DNA from: Didymodactylos carnosus
Lineage: Eukaryota; Rotifera; Eurotatoria; Philodinida; Philodinidae
NCBI GenBank assembly: GCA_905250885.1
Contig: CAJNOQ010000487.1
Coordinates: 1 to 49,249, forward strand
DNA: 49,249 bases
Reading direction: 5' to 3'
Shown: piece after piece, positions 21,976 through 37,000 of the stretch
Numbering within the stretch: the stretch's first letter is position 1
Layout: each line of letters begins with the position of its first letter
Made by a program: the position numbers and the translations under genes
The notes under the pieces: generated by a model
Database searches by the model: none
What the model saw: the letters and a program-made list of their open reading frames with translations, nothing else
What the model was told of the DNA's origin: nothing

Positions 21976-24900
21976 TGTAAAATTGTTATATTGTTTTTAA
22001 ATTTAATTTTCTTCTTTATCCTTTCATGATATTAAATATTTTTTTCTTCATGTATCATTAATAATAATAATAATAAATAAGTATAGAATAAATACACGAA
22101 CAAATATCTATTATTCGTTTTTCAGTAATCATTATGGTCGTATATACAATAATAAATATTCATGATAAGACATGATCACAGATCTAAAGAAGTAAAAAGA
22201 AGAAAAAAAGGTGAGAATATTAGATTGATGAGAAACTCAACCATATTATAAACCGGTGTACCGGGGAAGAAAGATGCTTTTAGAAAAAGAAAGAGTATTC
22301 ATTTATTTCAAGTATACTTGAGTAAAAAAAACAAAAAAAAATGTCATTTAGTTATAAACATCCTATAAATATATCCTGAATTTTTGTTTCATCAATCACA
22401 TAAGATTTAAATATTCATTTTATATATGAATACACAGGGACAAAAAAAAAAAAAAAAACTTCCACTTTGTAGATTTTGTCTCTCTTTCTCCCTACATGTA
22501 TCTTTTACAATAGAGAAAGATAGAAAGAAAAAAAAAGTATGTTAAAATAAATTGTCTTTAGGATCTATTATTCTAGGAAGATGAAGATGAATAAATAAAC
22601 AGATTTTGTGTGACCATGAAATTCTCATTTTGGAGAAAAATTCAATATTATTAATAAATTATAAGTGGTGTATGTTCTTTTGTGTTTAATAATCTTAAGT
22701 TAAAAAGAAAGTAGAAATAGTTAATCAATTATTAACCTGTATGTGTGTGTGGGTGGGTTGGATGCAAGTCTATAGACAAGTTCTACACACACACACACAC
22801 ACAGATTATTTTTAATTGACAATAATCAAATTATGAATTAAGTTAGACAAATAACCACTTTTTGGACAATGAAACCGAGAGAAAACTATTGTTATCGTGT
22901 TTTCTAAATAACATTATTATCATCATCAATATAATAGATAGAGAGAAACTACCATTTATACACAATCATCCCATAATATTAATGGTTTATCAGTTGTTAT
23001 GCTATATTATTCTACCTCTCAAATATCATAACGTGCATTGAAGCGTGATAAAAATAAGTATCTACTTTATGATAGTTCAAAGTCAATAACTAACTAAAAT
23101 GTCTGTGTATGAGGCGTCTCTCAAATAAATATATTTTTATATTTGTCTGTTAATATCAATAATAAATTAGTCCAAAAAAAGTCTTGAAAAAAGTGAAAGA
23201 GAATTATATAATTTCAACAAGATTTTTTGTTTATATTTTCATAATGGTAAATTCTGTTTTTTTTTGTATTATTAGAGTTATTAACCATCACAGAATTTCT
23301 CTTAAATTCAAGAAGTTATTTTACTGATTGAGAAATTTTTTAATGCCAATTTTCTTTTACTTATGGCTACAATGCGTAAGATTAAGAGTTTATACATGAT
23401 ATTATTGTTATTCAATACTAACTCTCTTATAACCTAATTCAATTAATCCATGTATAACAAAGTCCTCATCATTAACATCAAAAGATGACAATTCGCAGTC
23501 TGTTCTTATTTCCCAAAAGAAATGAATAATGATCAAATAATGATGGTAATAATATTTTTTTTCTTCTTCTTCTTCGTCTATTCATGTGTTATGTACATGC
23601 AAATAATCTATTACATGACTAGGGTAGACAACAAAAGAGAATGATGACTGACCGCTGTCCATATTAATGAATTTTTTTTTTTTTTGTAAAAGAAAGTAAA
23701 AGGAATGGATACCACCATCTCACAGTTGCCTGTGTGAATTAGAAAGAGAAAAAAGAAAAAGAAAAATCATTATTACAATATGCCATGTAGTGGTACCATC
23801 TGGTGAATAGAGTGATGTTTGTATAAATATCTTTTTCTTTTGTATATTAATGTATATCACTGTCTGTCCGCATTTATGACACAAAAGTTGGATACAATAA
23901 TTTGTTTCTGGTGAATGAAGATGTCGTGTTTTATTCTGAATAAAAAAAAAAAAACGAATGATGAGAGATATCTCATGGTTCAGTATGTCAATATAGGAAA
24001 ACTTTTCTTATACTTCACATTTGTCAACAAATAAAGATGAGTGTATTCCAGAATAAATATAATATGTATAGACAGTGACCATATACAAAATCCATTATAC
24101 AACAATATTTAGACGTTTGTAATAAATATAAATGTATACGATGATGTTTAATATGTTTTTGTAAGAATGTTGATATATTGACCAGTCGTCACGGACATCT
24201 GTTAAATTTACATGCGCATACACACACGCACACACGTACACACACACGCACACGCACACACAATTGTTTGATTCTAACCAGACATTGAGAGAACAAGTAA
24301 TCAAGTTTTTTTATTGCGCATATTTTTCAAATTATAAACATTTCTCATTGAATGAGTTGTTACATTTAACAGTATCATACCACTTTCACCTTAGACAGAT
24401 CAATAATTGTTGTGTTACTGTTAAAAACACGTTTTCTTCTCGTTTTTTTCTTTTAGAGAGATAATAAGCAAATTAAACTTTCACTATTTAATAGTAGAGA
24501 AAAAAAATGTACAAGTCTCGTCTTACGAAAAATAGATCATTAATGATGATTAAACTAAAAACATTAATAATTTCTTAGAAACTATTATTATTCACTACGA
24601 AATTGCTGCAGTAGTCGTCTCTCTATCAACAATTCATATAGTGGACAAAAGTTCATCTCATCTTCATACGTATTTTTATAAAAAAAAAATTGTTTTGTTA
24701 TAGTGAAAAAGAAAAACAAATAACGTAAAACAAAATTATAATCAAAGTTACTGACTCTATTTTTGCATCATGATTTTGATTACTGATGTCAAAGAATCAG
24801 ATATCTGAAATCAAATTTTATACATTAGTTCACTCTCTAACAGATTCTACTAATGGACTTAAGCATAGATAAATTCTTTGTTCTTGAATCAAATTGTATT

Positions 24901-27900
24901 GGAGTTAACACTATTTTTTTTTACCAATTTCTTTCTTTTTGCTTTACTGTCAATATTCATGTTTCTATCTGACAAAAACAATCATTAGTAATTCACTATA
25001 CTCAATTAATCCTCTAGACGCAAACTTTTTTTCCACTCATTTAAATTCTGTGACTATTATTACTGTTTCGTCAGGCATACATAAGTGAGAGAGAAAGAGA
25101 GAGAGAGAGAGAGAAAGTGTTGTCGTTGTTGTTATTGTAAAAGGGACACTTAATAAACATCTAACCATATGCCATATTGCATTTATTTTTTCAAGAACAC
25201 TGTTGTTTTCTAAACTCTTAATGAGTATGTGTGTCGTATAACACTTTATCTTCACTTAAAAGCTTACTGATATGAAATAATTAGCCAATTTATTCTATAC
25301 ATGAAAATTTGTTAAAAAAGAAAAAGATCATCAAGACAAATATAGTTGATCTACACACTTTGTTACATTATACACATATGTTGTTGAATTTTTATGTGTC
25401 TATATAACTCGTTACATTGACGAACGAGAAAGAAAGTAGAACATCAAATAAACAAGATTATCTTGGATCAAAACGTAGATAATGCTGTTATATATGTTAG
25501 ATAGATTAAGAGAAAACGTTGGGGATATTATAATGTTAAAAAAACAAGTGACATGTTCAATTTGAACAAAGTTATGTTATGGATAAGAAAAGAAGTTGAA
25601 AAATATGATACAGAAGTACATTGAGATAATTATAGACAATGTCTGCATTTATTTGGCAGTATTCTGGACACAGCTTCATTCTTTTTGACATTTGAAAAGA
25701 GCAGTAAATAGTAGACATATCTACCTGAACAGAATAATTCTACTCGTGCCCGTTCACCTCTTTATTCCATCTCAGGTGTTTGTTCGCGCCCATATATAAA
25801 AACAATTTCTGATTCACACCTCTACCATATGGCGCTCTTTCTACAGCTTGCCTCTTACTATTGTTATTCTTTTCGTCAACCATTCGTTTGTTTCTTACAA
25901 GAATTTTTCAAAAATCTATGCCTGTCAAAGAGAGCGATTCTTCTTGCATATCCGCCGATATTTTTTTTTCGAATCTGTCACCCAGATCTCCAGTACATAG
26001 ATGTAGTTCTTAGCTATCTACTGATATAAATATTTTTCTTCTAATTGATTAATTAACATTAATTAGTTCTAATCAATTTCCAGTGAGTATATATCAACTA
26101 TACATAATTTTATTAATAAAAATGGCAATAAAACAACATACTATTCAACAAAAAATTAATTCAATTCTACTAATATATCATTTTTTCGAGATATCCGTTT
26201 ATTAGAAAAATCGCAAAAACATGCAAAACAGATAAATATCACTAGCCTCTCAATCGTTCGTCTAATATTATTATCCACGATTTGCAAGAAAAAAAAAATC
26301 AATTTTTACATTCTAAAGTTACCTAATGCAATACGAACTTTGACACTTGACTATATCAAGACCCAAATGAATAGTATATTGAGAGAAAAAAACAACAACA
26401 AAAATTCAGTTCTTCAAATTGATTGTTGTAAAATTGAAACGTATAATTAAATTCATACGTACGTACATTTTTAAAGATAGACTATGATGATGATGATCTT
26501 TTAAGAAGAAAAAAAACTATATATTTCTTATATGCACATACCATCTAGCTTTATACAAAAAAAGAGAGTGAGAATAAGAGAAGAAAAACCTCTCAAAGTA
26601 TGTTGATATGTAAGACAACAGAAAAAATAACATGAGTGAGACATATATACAGACAATAGTTATAGTGTTTCTTCCTCAATGATGAAGAGAAAGTCTCTTT
26701 TGTACTGAACGTCGAAAAAAATAGAAAACAAAAAAAAAACTAAATTGAATTTTCTATCTTTCTGACGCAAAAAAAGAGAAAACAAAACAACTGATGGCAT
26801 CTTTTATAAACGAAGTTTTTTCAATGTAAATTCATTTGAAAAAAAAACAAATTAATCTTATATTTGCGGAAATTAGATGATTATATTTTACTCGTTGTTA
26901 TTATTCTAGAAATGTATACATAGTTAATTAATTTGCTAACCATATGATATGAATCCTTCTAAAGGTGTGTACACACCCATATATTCAGACTAAAACAAAC
27001 AATCAATTTAATAATGATCTTTAATGTTATTATTATTATTTGTAGTCAACAAATGTCTACGAACATATTTTAAAAAGACATTTTTGTCTAGCACGTAAGA
27101 ATTAAAAAAACACATTAAAACTATGTTAACGACATTCTATGATGACAGACCAATTTTAAAGGGCAAAATAAAGCTCTAATTAAGTGTTAGCTCAATGAAT
27201 AAAGTTAAACGAAAACATAAATTTAGAACACTTACCCCAAATAAAAAAAAAGAATTAGATATTTTCCAAAGAAAAAAAAACGAAAGAACTGTTAATTTAT
27301 TTTTTGTAAATGTTGGATAGTAACGCCTGTTTTTTTTCTCAACACAAATATGATTGTCAAAAAAGTAGGATGTATCGAAAATAGTTCAGAGAAGAACTAG
27401 ACAAAGATCATAACTCATAAGCAATGATCTTATTTCACCCAGTTCTTACGCTCTACTCTCGAAATGATACCGATGTCAACAACGTTACAACATGATGATT
27501 GTACAAAATAAAAAGTAAGACTTCAGATTTATTTCAATAAAATGGAATCGAATTTCTTATTTAAGAAGAAAGGAAGAAAAAAAAACGAAGGATGATCTTT
27601 CTCTGTCTTTATATGTTTCTTCAATGTGTTTGTGTGTGTGTGTGTGTGTTGACTTCATCTATATACTCAGTTGAATGTAATTATAAATGTTGTTTTTTTT
27701 TTGAAAGGCACTAACTCTTATTTCTTCTTCTCCAGGTCAACATGAACATCTATATATATATGCACATCGATAGAAAAAGTTGATTTATTGCATAACATGA
27801 ACAATTAAAAAATCAAAAAATTTTAACTCAATTTATATGTTGAATCTATTTTAGATATCTAAACTACATATAGTTATAAGAATAGAACAACTGCTTTGGT

Positions 27901-29210
27901 CAAACTACATCTGTTTCTCTATACATACACACACACACATTTTGTCTGATACTAATCTTTTTCACAGACAATGACAAGCAACTTGTTGGTGATATCTCTT
28001 CTTATTGACAAGATTATCACAACTGTTAAAACGACTAATCAAACTTTTAGACTATATTACTGGTTAATATCGTGTCATAAAATATAGCGTTTGTCAATGT
28101 CGAATAAAAATAATGAACATTCTCATTTGTCTCATGTGGAAGCATACGCGCCACGCGTCTCAAAAAACAATTAGTATGTCTAAAAATAGACAATATTCAA
28201 TTCAATATTGATAGATGTTTAACAATTCATTGTATATATCATCAGTAATAAAATATTTGTATAGAATGAAAAACTCCTACATTTTTTATACTATATTCTA
28301 TGAAAAAAAAAAATATTGTTGATAAACTCTCAAAAGACGTCGACACAATTTAATTCTAAAAAATTAATGAACTGCTGACTATAGATAATAGAAGGTACAA
28401 TTTAGCTAGTAACGCTAAAAGTTATTAACTGTAAATGTTTTCCTTAATATATATCGTTCTCATGATCATATTTTCACCATTAACAAAACAAAAATATTGA
28501 ATAGCATTTAGGTATGTCAAGGAGAGGAAGAAAAATACAATTACAATCGACTATTTTCTTAATCTTCTCTCTCTCTCTCTTGCTCTAATGTCGACTAATT
28601 ATCGTTGTTCTTAAGCTCTTTGTAAACGTTTTAATCACTGACCATTTACATTTTTGTTATTACAATAAGAAAAATCGTTTATTTTGTATTGAAAAAAAAA
28701 ATAAATAAATGAAAACAAATTTATTTTTTATCTGTGTGTACACATTTTATTTCCGCGATAATAAACTATTTGATCATAAACATAGAAGAGTACAAAAGAA
28801 AATAACTGTGTACGAGGAAACGTAAACTCTTTATCTTAAGTGAGAAACTTGAACATCATAAGCCGTTAACTATTGAAATACGTAAATGGACTTTCGTTCA
28901 AGAAAGATAAGTAAATGATGTGGTCAAATTTCATAAGAACATTTGTTATACAAAAGGCGTAGTTTAATTTTCTTATTGATACTTCATACAATAAAATGGA
29001 GGAGGAGCTTGAAACGTTAGTATAATACAAGCTGTCAAGGTCACAAACTAATGATTATGTTCAATTAAGTCCTTTATATAAAATTTGATTCGACAAGCGT
29101 TCGATCAACCACTTTGGTATCTCAATTCACTACATAGTTAATAAGTCTCTTACTAAAAGCTGATAAAAGTTTACATTGTCTCTACGTAGAATCTATGAAG
29201 TAGAATTCTT
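21976..29210. other. Gene desert upstream of robo, part 1
   Basis: No exon is recognisable on either strand over 7.2 kb. The DNA is made of A/T homopolymers and simple repeats: AC runs at about 22785-22802 and 24206-24262, GA at about 25087-25116, GT at about 27629-27649, CT at about 28567-28580. The region directly 5' of the robo start (21976 upward) must contain its promoter and any 5' UTR exons, but I cannot place them. A TATATAAAAA box at 25793-25802, followed about 30 bp later by a pyrimidine-rich segment, is a weak promoter candidate on the plus strand. Confidence 0.6.
24206..24262. repeat. Interrupted (CA)n microsatellite
   Basis: CACA/CGCA/CGTA dinucleotide run of nearly 60 bp in the desert upstream of robo. 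The opposite-strand open frame across it (a Val/Cys run) is an artefact of the repeat. Confidence 0.85.
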
Positions 29211-29214
29211 TTAA

Positions 29215-29454
29215 CCCTTGACAGCTGTTAGGGGATCCAACCGAATTAAATTTTGTGTTTATCATCACTTCTCTATATTTTTTTCATATGTCGGTAAAAC
29301 TGCTGGCATATTCACGTTTAGAGAGAGCATAAGTGAGGTTTTTGATTATGGCTCGTCTAAATCAAACAAAAAAACCATCGAATCTTTCAATGCCTTTCCT
29401 AGTGGGTCCAACTGGACCCGTCAGCAGCTATCGAAGGTGAATAGCCGTCAAGGG
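29215..29454. mobile_element. piggyBac-like non-autonomous element
   Basis: The 240-bp segment is flanked by TTAA at 29211-29214 and 29455-29458. It begins CCCTTGACAGCTGTT and ends as the complement of CCCTTGACGGCTATT (13 of 15). TTAA targets with CCCTT termini are the hallmark of piggyBac. A subterminal palindrome GGGTCCA-x2-TGGACCC lies near 29404-29419. The open frame across it is not a transposase. Confidence 0.7.
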
Positions 29455-29458
29455 TTAA

Positions 29459-30746
29459 ACGGTGAACGCATATTAAAAAAATTATCACTGAAAATGATGC
29501 CAATCATCTTGACTTATTAGACTGCAGCTTCCTAGAAAACCTTTCAATAACCACCTTTTCAAAATATGATTCAGTTCAATAGACCATTTAAGTCTGTATA
29601 ACACAAAATCTTGCTGACGTTTCCAGATTTATATATCTTTTCAAGACGCGAAAAACCCATCAGCGTCCAGTTCCAAACCGAATATTTTAGCGATGAATAA
29701 TCGTAGAATCATTAGCAGCGACTCATTCTGTTGAAAATTTAATTCTCTCATCTGAATAATTTTTTTAAAAAAATGGTTTTCTAGAAAATCCTCTAGAAAC
29801 CGTTTCATAATCTTGAAAGTGATTCTGTTGTATTCTACATCACTTTTTACCTATAGAATCAAAGTTTTATCAAATTTGAATCAAAATGAAGGTTTTATTT
29901 TAAAATGATTTGCCCAATTTTGGCCAAAATGACTAAATTCCAATAAAACTCAATTATCTCCAAAATGAAAAGGAATTTCGAAAAAAAGGCAGAACGTACT
30001 TTTGCTCTCCGTTGAATGACAGTTCTACTGGCATGTGAAATATGGTTATATCTCTTAACCAAAAACAGAAGATAGATTTACAAGATGACCCGACTCATCA
30101 GCACATTTAGTACTCTTGCCCCTCTTTGGCACCAAAAACTGAATTTTTGCTTTGAAACTTTGAAAAATAATTTCCTATATTCGCTTTTCAACGTTTATTA
30201 TGAAAAACACAATTTCAAGGCTTCAAACTGAATTGGGACCAAATTATTCAATTTTTTTCAAAAATTAGCCGTTTGTCTGTTTTTGAGATCGTTAAGATTT
30301 TTCGAAATTTTTCCACCTAAAATTCGATCTAATAAGGTTAAAAACCTGATATTCTTTATTAGCTCGAAAAGCTCTATCGATTCATGTGTAAAAAAGCCAC
30401 AAATAAAACAGTGTGGAAAGTTAGAATTTGGTGCGCCTTATATAAATCAATAAGAATAAAATCGTCTTTAAAAGTATAATGAGTATTTCTCTTTTTTAAT
30501 CATGGAATACAACGAAATTGTTAAAATGGAGACAGAATGATTATTTCCTAGTTTGATAAAACAAAGAAAGCATCCATGCCGTTTTAGTCATTAGATATAT
30601 AGATTTTAAAGTGGAAGTGACGTATGAGCGATTTTACACTTATAATGATTTGTAAGTAAAAAATCTTTCGGATAGAGTTAGACTCGTGGAGACAGACGAT
30701 GGTATGTGTGTATTAAAAAGAGTTAGACAAAAAAGATCGTTCGAAA
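29459..30746. other. Higher-complexity non-coding segment inside the desert
   Basis: This stretch lacks the homopolymers and microsatellites of the DNA on either side and has a composition closer to the repeat-filled introns. No frame longer than about 60 codons is credible. It may be old transposon remains. No ends were identified. Confidence 0.35.
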
Positions 30747-31022
30747 CTCTGTAAAAAGTTCGTAGCTTACAAAATGGATATAGGTTTTGGCATTTGCTCC
30801 TAATAGACACCAAGATTCGTATATTACAGTCTGTTTAATCGTTTCACAGAATACGCTTTTCTCTTTGTATCGAAATTGATTAAGATTTTATACAAGAGAA
30901 AAACGTTCAAGGGTATTTTGCGAAACGGTTAAACTGGACCGTACTATACGTACCTCGGTTTCAATTAGGAACAAATGCTAAAACCGATACCTATTTTGTC
31001 AACTACGAATATTTTTAGAGAG
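30747..31022. repeat. Foldback element with ~100-bp imperfect inverted arms
   Basis: The left arm from about 30747 (CTCTGTAAAAAGTTCGTAG...) pairs with the right arm ending near 31022. Shared blocks include TTCGTAG, ACAAAAT, GGTTTT-GCATTTG, CTCCTAAT and CGTTTC, at roughly three-quarters identity over 100 nt. It is non-coding. The boundaries are approximate and no target duplication was established. Confidence 0.5.
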
Positions 31023-34000
31023 CAATCGATTTTTGCCAAAGTATGGATGGTCATTTCCTTTCGAAAGATCGATATTTAAAAGAAAGCTTGAGTCAGAACT
31101 CTTTTGAGATCCATACGTATATATAATAAACAAATGCTTGCTTGAAAATTTGATTATTGTAAAACTTCAATATCGAACATGAGGAACATAAACTAAATAT
31201 TATTAAAAAAATGTTCATTAAGAATTAAAATTTAGAAATAGATCTCATCTTCTCTTATAATGCTTCAGTAGAGATTAACATTTACAATATTCTGCGCTCT
31301 TCCACTTTTTTTCTACAATGTTGATGATAACAAATCGATAATTAATAAATAACTTTTATAGAATATATTTCTATTAAGAATACTTTCGTCAGAAACTAAT
31401 TATTCAATGATGCAAACATTTTTTACTCCCTCTCCCTCTCTAATGAAATTTACTCGTGTGTCATTTCTAGATATGATCATCATAACAATGACCTTCAACA
31501 TTCGTTAATTTACTGAAGAGATATTTATCGTTTAAATTAGTCGTATTAGAAGTAGTCGTGGTAGTAGTAAAAGTAGACTGCATGTTATTCTATCATTGTC
31601 AGTTTATTGGTGATACAGAACACAAAAACCTTAAATACTATTTCTCTACTGTACACTGTCAAATAAATATAGAATTCAACACTTGTCTTAGGTTTTATTC
31701 GCTTTATTGTATATGTACATTTTACTTGCTTATGCAAATAATCGATCGAATTAGTACATAAATATATCAGACAACAAGTGGTATCATTTCACCTTGTACT
31801 TCCATGAGATACTTCACAGATACTATAAGAATGCGAGTACAGATGCCGCCATTATCACTTCAGAAGTCAAGGGTAAAATGCGACTTAGTATTTTACTTTT
31901 GCATTATATTGTTTACTATAATTATATATATATATATATATATATAATTGATATGGTTTACTTGACAAAGTAACGGAAAAGTAAAAGTAAAGCAGGAAAA
32001 GTAGCTTAGACATAAAACAAAAACTTAACATTGATCAACGACATCGAGAACGTTTTGATCCTCGGATGATTTCATCTTTCAGCAATAAAAATATGCTTCG
32101 ATTAATTTGAAAATTCTCACACATACGCGATTGGAAAACAGCCAAAATTGTATTCTTTTTTGTTGGACATGTTCTTTGAAGGCACTTGTTCTGTGCTAGG
32201 TTGTACCATTCTCAGATCTCGCCAAAAGAAAATAGTCCTATCTCCAATAGTCTTGGAAGAAAGTCAACTACTAAAGAATTAGACTTACGTCAAAGTAGAA
32301 GTTCTCTAAACTTCAATCTTCGTCAATCTATTATTTCACAGCGAGCTTATGACGCTTTTACGCACACTTCTTTTTCTTCCACTCTCTTTCTCTCTCAGAA
32401 AGGGACCTTTAGTCAAAGTTTCTAGATCATGATTTCAGGCAAGACGGACGCTGTTCTTCGTATTAGACTTTTCTTTCTGTCTCTTGATTGAACGCTTTTT
32501 TTTTTACCTTATACTATTTTATCATAGATAACTCTTCATTCAAGTCACAATTGTGAAAATGGATTGTATAAAAGTTAAAAAACTCTATTAACTTCCAATT
32601 ATTTCAACCATATTAGTTCATTATGACAAATTTGGTAACGATTAACAGTAATAATAATAATAGCAATAATGATATCATTTATTATGTAATCGAAATTGTG
32701 CACAATGTACATACATCTCTTTTCCGAACAAAAAAAGCAATCTGGGTTCCATCAATTGCTCAATAAATAGTACATTGGCGTAAACAACATTCTCTCGTTC
32801 ATATTTCTCCTTTTTTTGGTTTCACTTCTTCCACATATATACACACACACACATACAGGGTCATTCATTGTGAGAAATAAAAAGAAAAGAAAAAAAATTT
32901 TGTTCATATATATAGTCTTCTCTTGTTTGCACAAATATCAACATCTATAGCACTTTTAACGAAGAAAAAACCGGAACCATTCACAGCTGTGCAAATGACA
33001 TATCCTCTATTATTGACAGTGAGACGCATTCATTATTATCCATACACTAGTGCCAATTAAAATAGAGAAAGTAGTTTATACATATGTTTGTTGTGTTCTG
33101 TTTATTTACAAAACAAAAAGTCTGAAGCAATTGCCCGAACAAAAGAAAAATAAACTAAATGTGTTTAAATCATTCGTAGTACATTTGTGTGATGTAAAAC
33201 TCACAAAAGATTTAGAAAATTTTGAAAATCGTCGATTTTTTTCAATAAAACATTAGAGAAACGCTGAACATAGATATGTACCAGTTATTTCTGATTGTTT
33301 TTTTTGGGGGTATCCTACAAAATTGTTATAACGCGGTTAATAAGAATGGTTCCGAACATCGAAACATCTCGAATTAAAAAAACAAAAAAGATAAAACAGA
33401 GAGGCTTTTCTTTTAACGAATTTTATAAAACTGATGACGCGTTATCATGTACAGTTATGGTATTCTAGATTGCTCATATATTTGTGTTAAAATTTAGTTT
33501 ACACTCTTTTCCATCTTTCAATAGATACATGGAGCAAAGATTTCTTCATGAACTGAGACATTCTGCATCTTGTAAGCATTCTTAATAAACGAGTTATAAC
33601 AATTTTCCTAGATACTCTGACACTAGTTATACAACGGGTGCATTCTTAACTAAATGTAATTTCATTGATTATCGAGCAAACTTGTTATTTTTAAACGAGG
33701 AATACACCTCTCAAATATTCATATTATTAGTTAGATTCAGAAAAATTGTCTTCGTTTTGTTTTACAAAATTAGTCGCGGTGAGATTATTTTTAAAAAAAT
33801 TGACTAAGTCAAAAACTTTTGACCATAAATATACCGAAAAATATAAAAAAATCGAGTAAAGATAATGGTTTGATAATAAATTTTTATTGTTCGACAAGAA
33901 TACTTGTTCACTGAGATTGTAAAGTCATCAACAATTTCATTAGAAACATTTGACAAGATTCAACGTAAAATCTAGTCTTAAACTGCTGAGTTTACTCTTA

Positions 34001-37000
34001 AAAATACGAGATTACATAACTCTGTACGATTTGGTTAAAAGGCTATGCAGTCTTCTATTTCTAATTACTAAAGATCATTACACCTAAAAGATACAGAACT
34101 GTGCAACGTCTAGTTTCAAGATAATAGTTCAAAGTCAAATGGTTGTCAAAATTTTGCATCTAGACTTTGTTAGGAATTTTAATTCAAAAGTCTTTATAAG
34201 TTAATTTTTCAAATAACAAATGTTAATTCTTTCACTACGACGACCAAATATAGCAATAGTCGATACTATTCTCTCGATGTTGGGATTGAAAATACCATAG
34301 CAGTATTCTAAACTTGAAATATTTTAATTTTCATTGTATTAAAAATCTAAAAATTCTTTTTTTTTCTTCTGAACATCGACTATTTGATAATATAACAACT
34401 TTCTTCAAGAAAAACTAATTCAAGTGAACAAACATTTCTAAAATTGTTCACACTAAAAGAGTAAAATTTTCATATTTTAATTTTTTTTCTATTTGAAAAT
34501 ATTTCAATACTATATTAAGAAAGATCATGAATACCACTGACAATTCTCAACTTTAACATTAAAAATTAACATAAAAAAAACTTTTTAAGATATCATCCAT
34601 TTTTATAATTTTTTGTACCAGACTGTCTATAAATGACTTTCTTTTCTAAGATTAATTTTACCACTCACTTACTTGGCATAGGTGTGTTAATATCTTAATC
34701 TTCTTCTATTGTATATAAATGAGTATTTCAATCATTAAACTCTAAGTGAAAATAAATCTATAATAGTTTTTATTTGTTTCGAGACAATAGATGAAATAAA
34801 ATAAGTGATTGTTATTTGAAAAAACAATCCTTATTAAAAAAAAAAAGAAAAATATTAAGAAAGAAACTGAGAAGAAAGAGACAGTATTGGTTCTACTAAC
34901 TTTTAAAGCTTTCTATGACATTTATTGTTAAGTTATCGACAGCCTGTGTAAACATGCATTGTTCATAAACTTCTTCTTCTTTTTTTTTTTGACAAAAAGT
35001 GACATTTCAAAAGACGTGTACGTGATTCTTTTTAGAGAAATAACTAATAATTAATTAAATAGTTTTTTTTTATAAAAAAAAAAAATAAAAAAAATAAAGT
35101 AAAACTATTTAATCATTCAGAATAAATAAAATTTGTATAAGTATGTGTCACCCGACGTAAAAGTGTCGTTTAATGACAAGGGATTAGTTTTCACTATTAT
35201 CGATGTCTAGTTACTATTATTATTTAATGTACATAGTACATAATAATATGTTCTCTGTATGTACGAGAGAAACATTTACATAGACACAACGATGCTATTT
35301 TCTTTCTTCTCTACTTTTTCTCGTTTTTTTTTTTTTTTTGGTACCTGATCGAAAGACGTATTATCTACTCTCGCTCTCTCCTTCTATTCTGCAATAAATG
35401 GCTAGAAGAGGGGAAGTAGGACGGATGTATCGTTCGTGATGAGTAGTATCCATTAAACGGAAATGCGTGTGTGTATAGAAAATATATTAATCGGACTTTC
35501 TGTTATCGATATTCAATATACATGTGTCACCCAATCCTAACATTCATTAAAGAGAAAATAATAAATAACATGATAACTTTCTATACTTGAATATAGTATA
35601 ATTTAGTACAATATTTTTTGTGTCTATAGAATCTTATAGACAAACTTTATTAAAATAAAGAAGTAAAACTATTTTTTATAATGATTTAAGTTTAAAAGTG
35701 ATATGAACATTCTAACTCATATATTATTTTTGAATTAGAAACAGACATCATTGTTTTGATAAAATAAGGAAGTGAGATATGTTTAATTTTTTAAATAAAA
35801 CTCTTGATCTGTTCAAATGTCATTCAAATAAAATATCGCTATATTAACTATTTGTCGAAAGATATTTAAATTTACTTGAATAATAAAATAAATGGGGATA
35901 TAACTTACTTGATGTCTTTGTTTTGGGCTTTGAATCGTCGGAAGTGTCTGTTTATATAATAGTCGTGTTACATATCTATATAAAAAGATATATAGCGAAA
36001 TATTTGCATGATTAAACTGAGTTAAGAAAAAAATAAAAAAAAAGAATATATTTTTATTCATCTATTTTGTTAGCTACTTTTTTCTGCTTCTTTTTATTAT
36101 TATTATTTTTTTTTTTTTTCGTTGAACCTATCGTTTTCTTTTTCAACAAAAAAAAATTAACTGAAAGAAAGAACATACACTAGAAAAAAAAGCCACAGAA
36201 CACATTTCATTTTTATCGTTTCCGTACAAACCAATAAATAAACTTATTTCATGTTGTTTGTAGACTACTTATATAATTGAAAATATATGCACAGAAATAA
36301 AAAGCGTATTGTTGGACAAGTTAAATCTGGAATAATAATTATGAACGAACAAATCTACCTTTTCCATTGACCACCTGACGAAATAGAAAGAGACAAAAAA
36401 AAAATTTTGTAATCAAAATCAAAGGAGACTGCGCATGAGTGAATTTTTATAAAACAAGAAAATGATGAAGAAAAAAAAAAAAAAAGAAGAAATTGTTCAA
36501 CGTCTTTTTGTTTGTGACCGACAGAGAAGAAAAGAGAGCAGGCAATGTTTTATTTATTAAAGAATGTTATGCAATATTCTTACTTTGTATGCATTTAATA
36601 ATGAATTCATATAGACGCATCAATATTTTCTTTAAAAAATTATGATCAATCATCTTTTTTAATGATTTACTTCATTTTTTTTCTTCTTCTTCTTCTTCTA
36701 CTTCGACTCTCTTCTTAATGATACTGCTGTAATTCTTCTTAAAAAAAAAAAAAAAATCTAGACTTTTTTCTTCATCAATATAAACAGAAATTTGCGATGA
36801 AGCAGAAAAGTAGAAAACTATGTGTTAACTAGGAAACATAATTATAATGAATGAACTTTATTCATGTTCGCATGCCGGAAAGAAGAAAAAAAAAATAGTT
36901 GAACTTTATCCTTGAAATGGACACTAATGGCTTTTAGTCTATGCGTGAGAAACGACATTAACTATATTCTCAATTCTTTTCAAATTTTTATTCATTTATA

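Noticed and set aside
22741..22760. GTGTGTGTGGGTGGG resembling the bdelloid telomere word TGTGGG
   Set aside because: Only an isolated partial match beside a CA/GT microsatellite. There is no tandem array.
24095..24304. Minus-strand frame with Cys/Val repeats
   Set aside because: Produced by the CA/TG microsatellite at 24206-24262.
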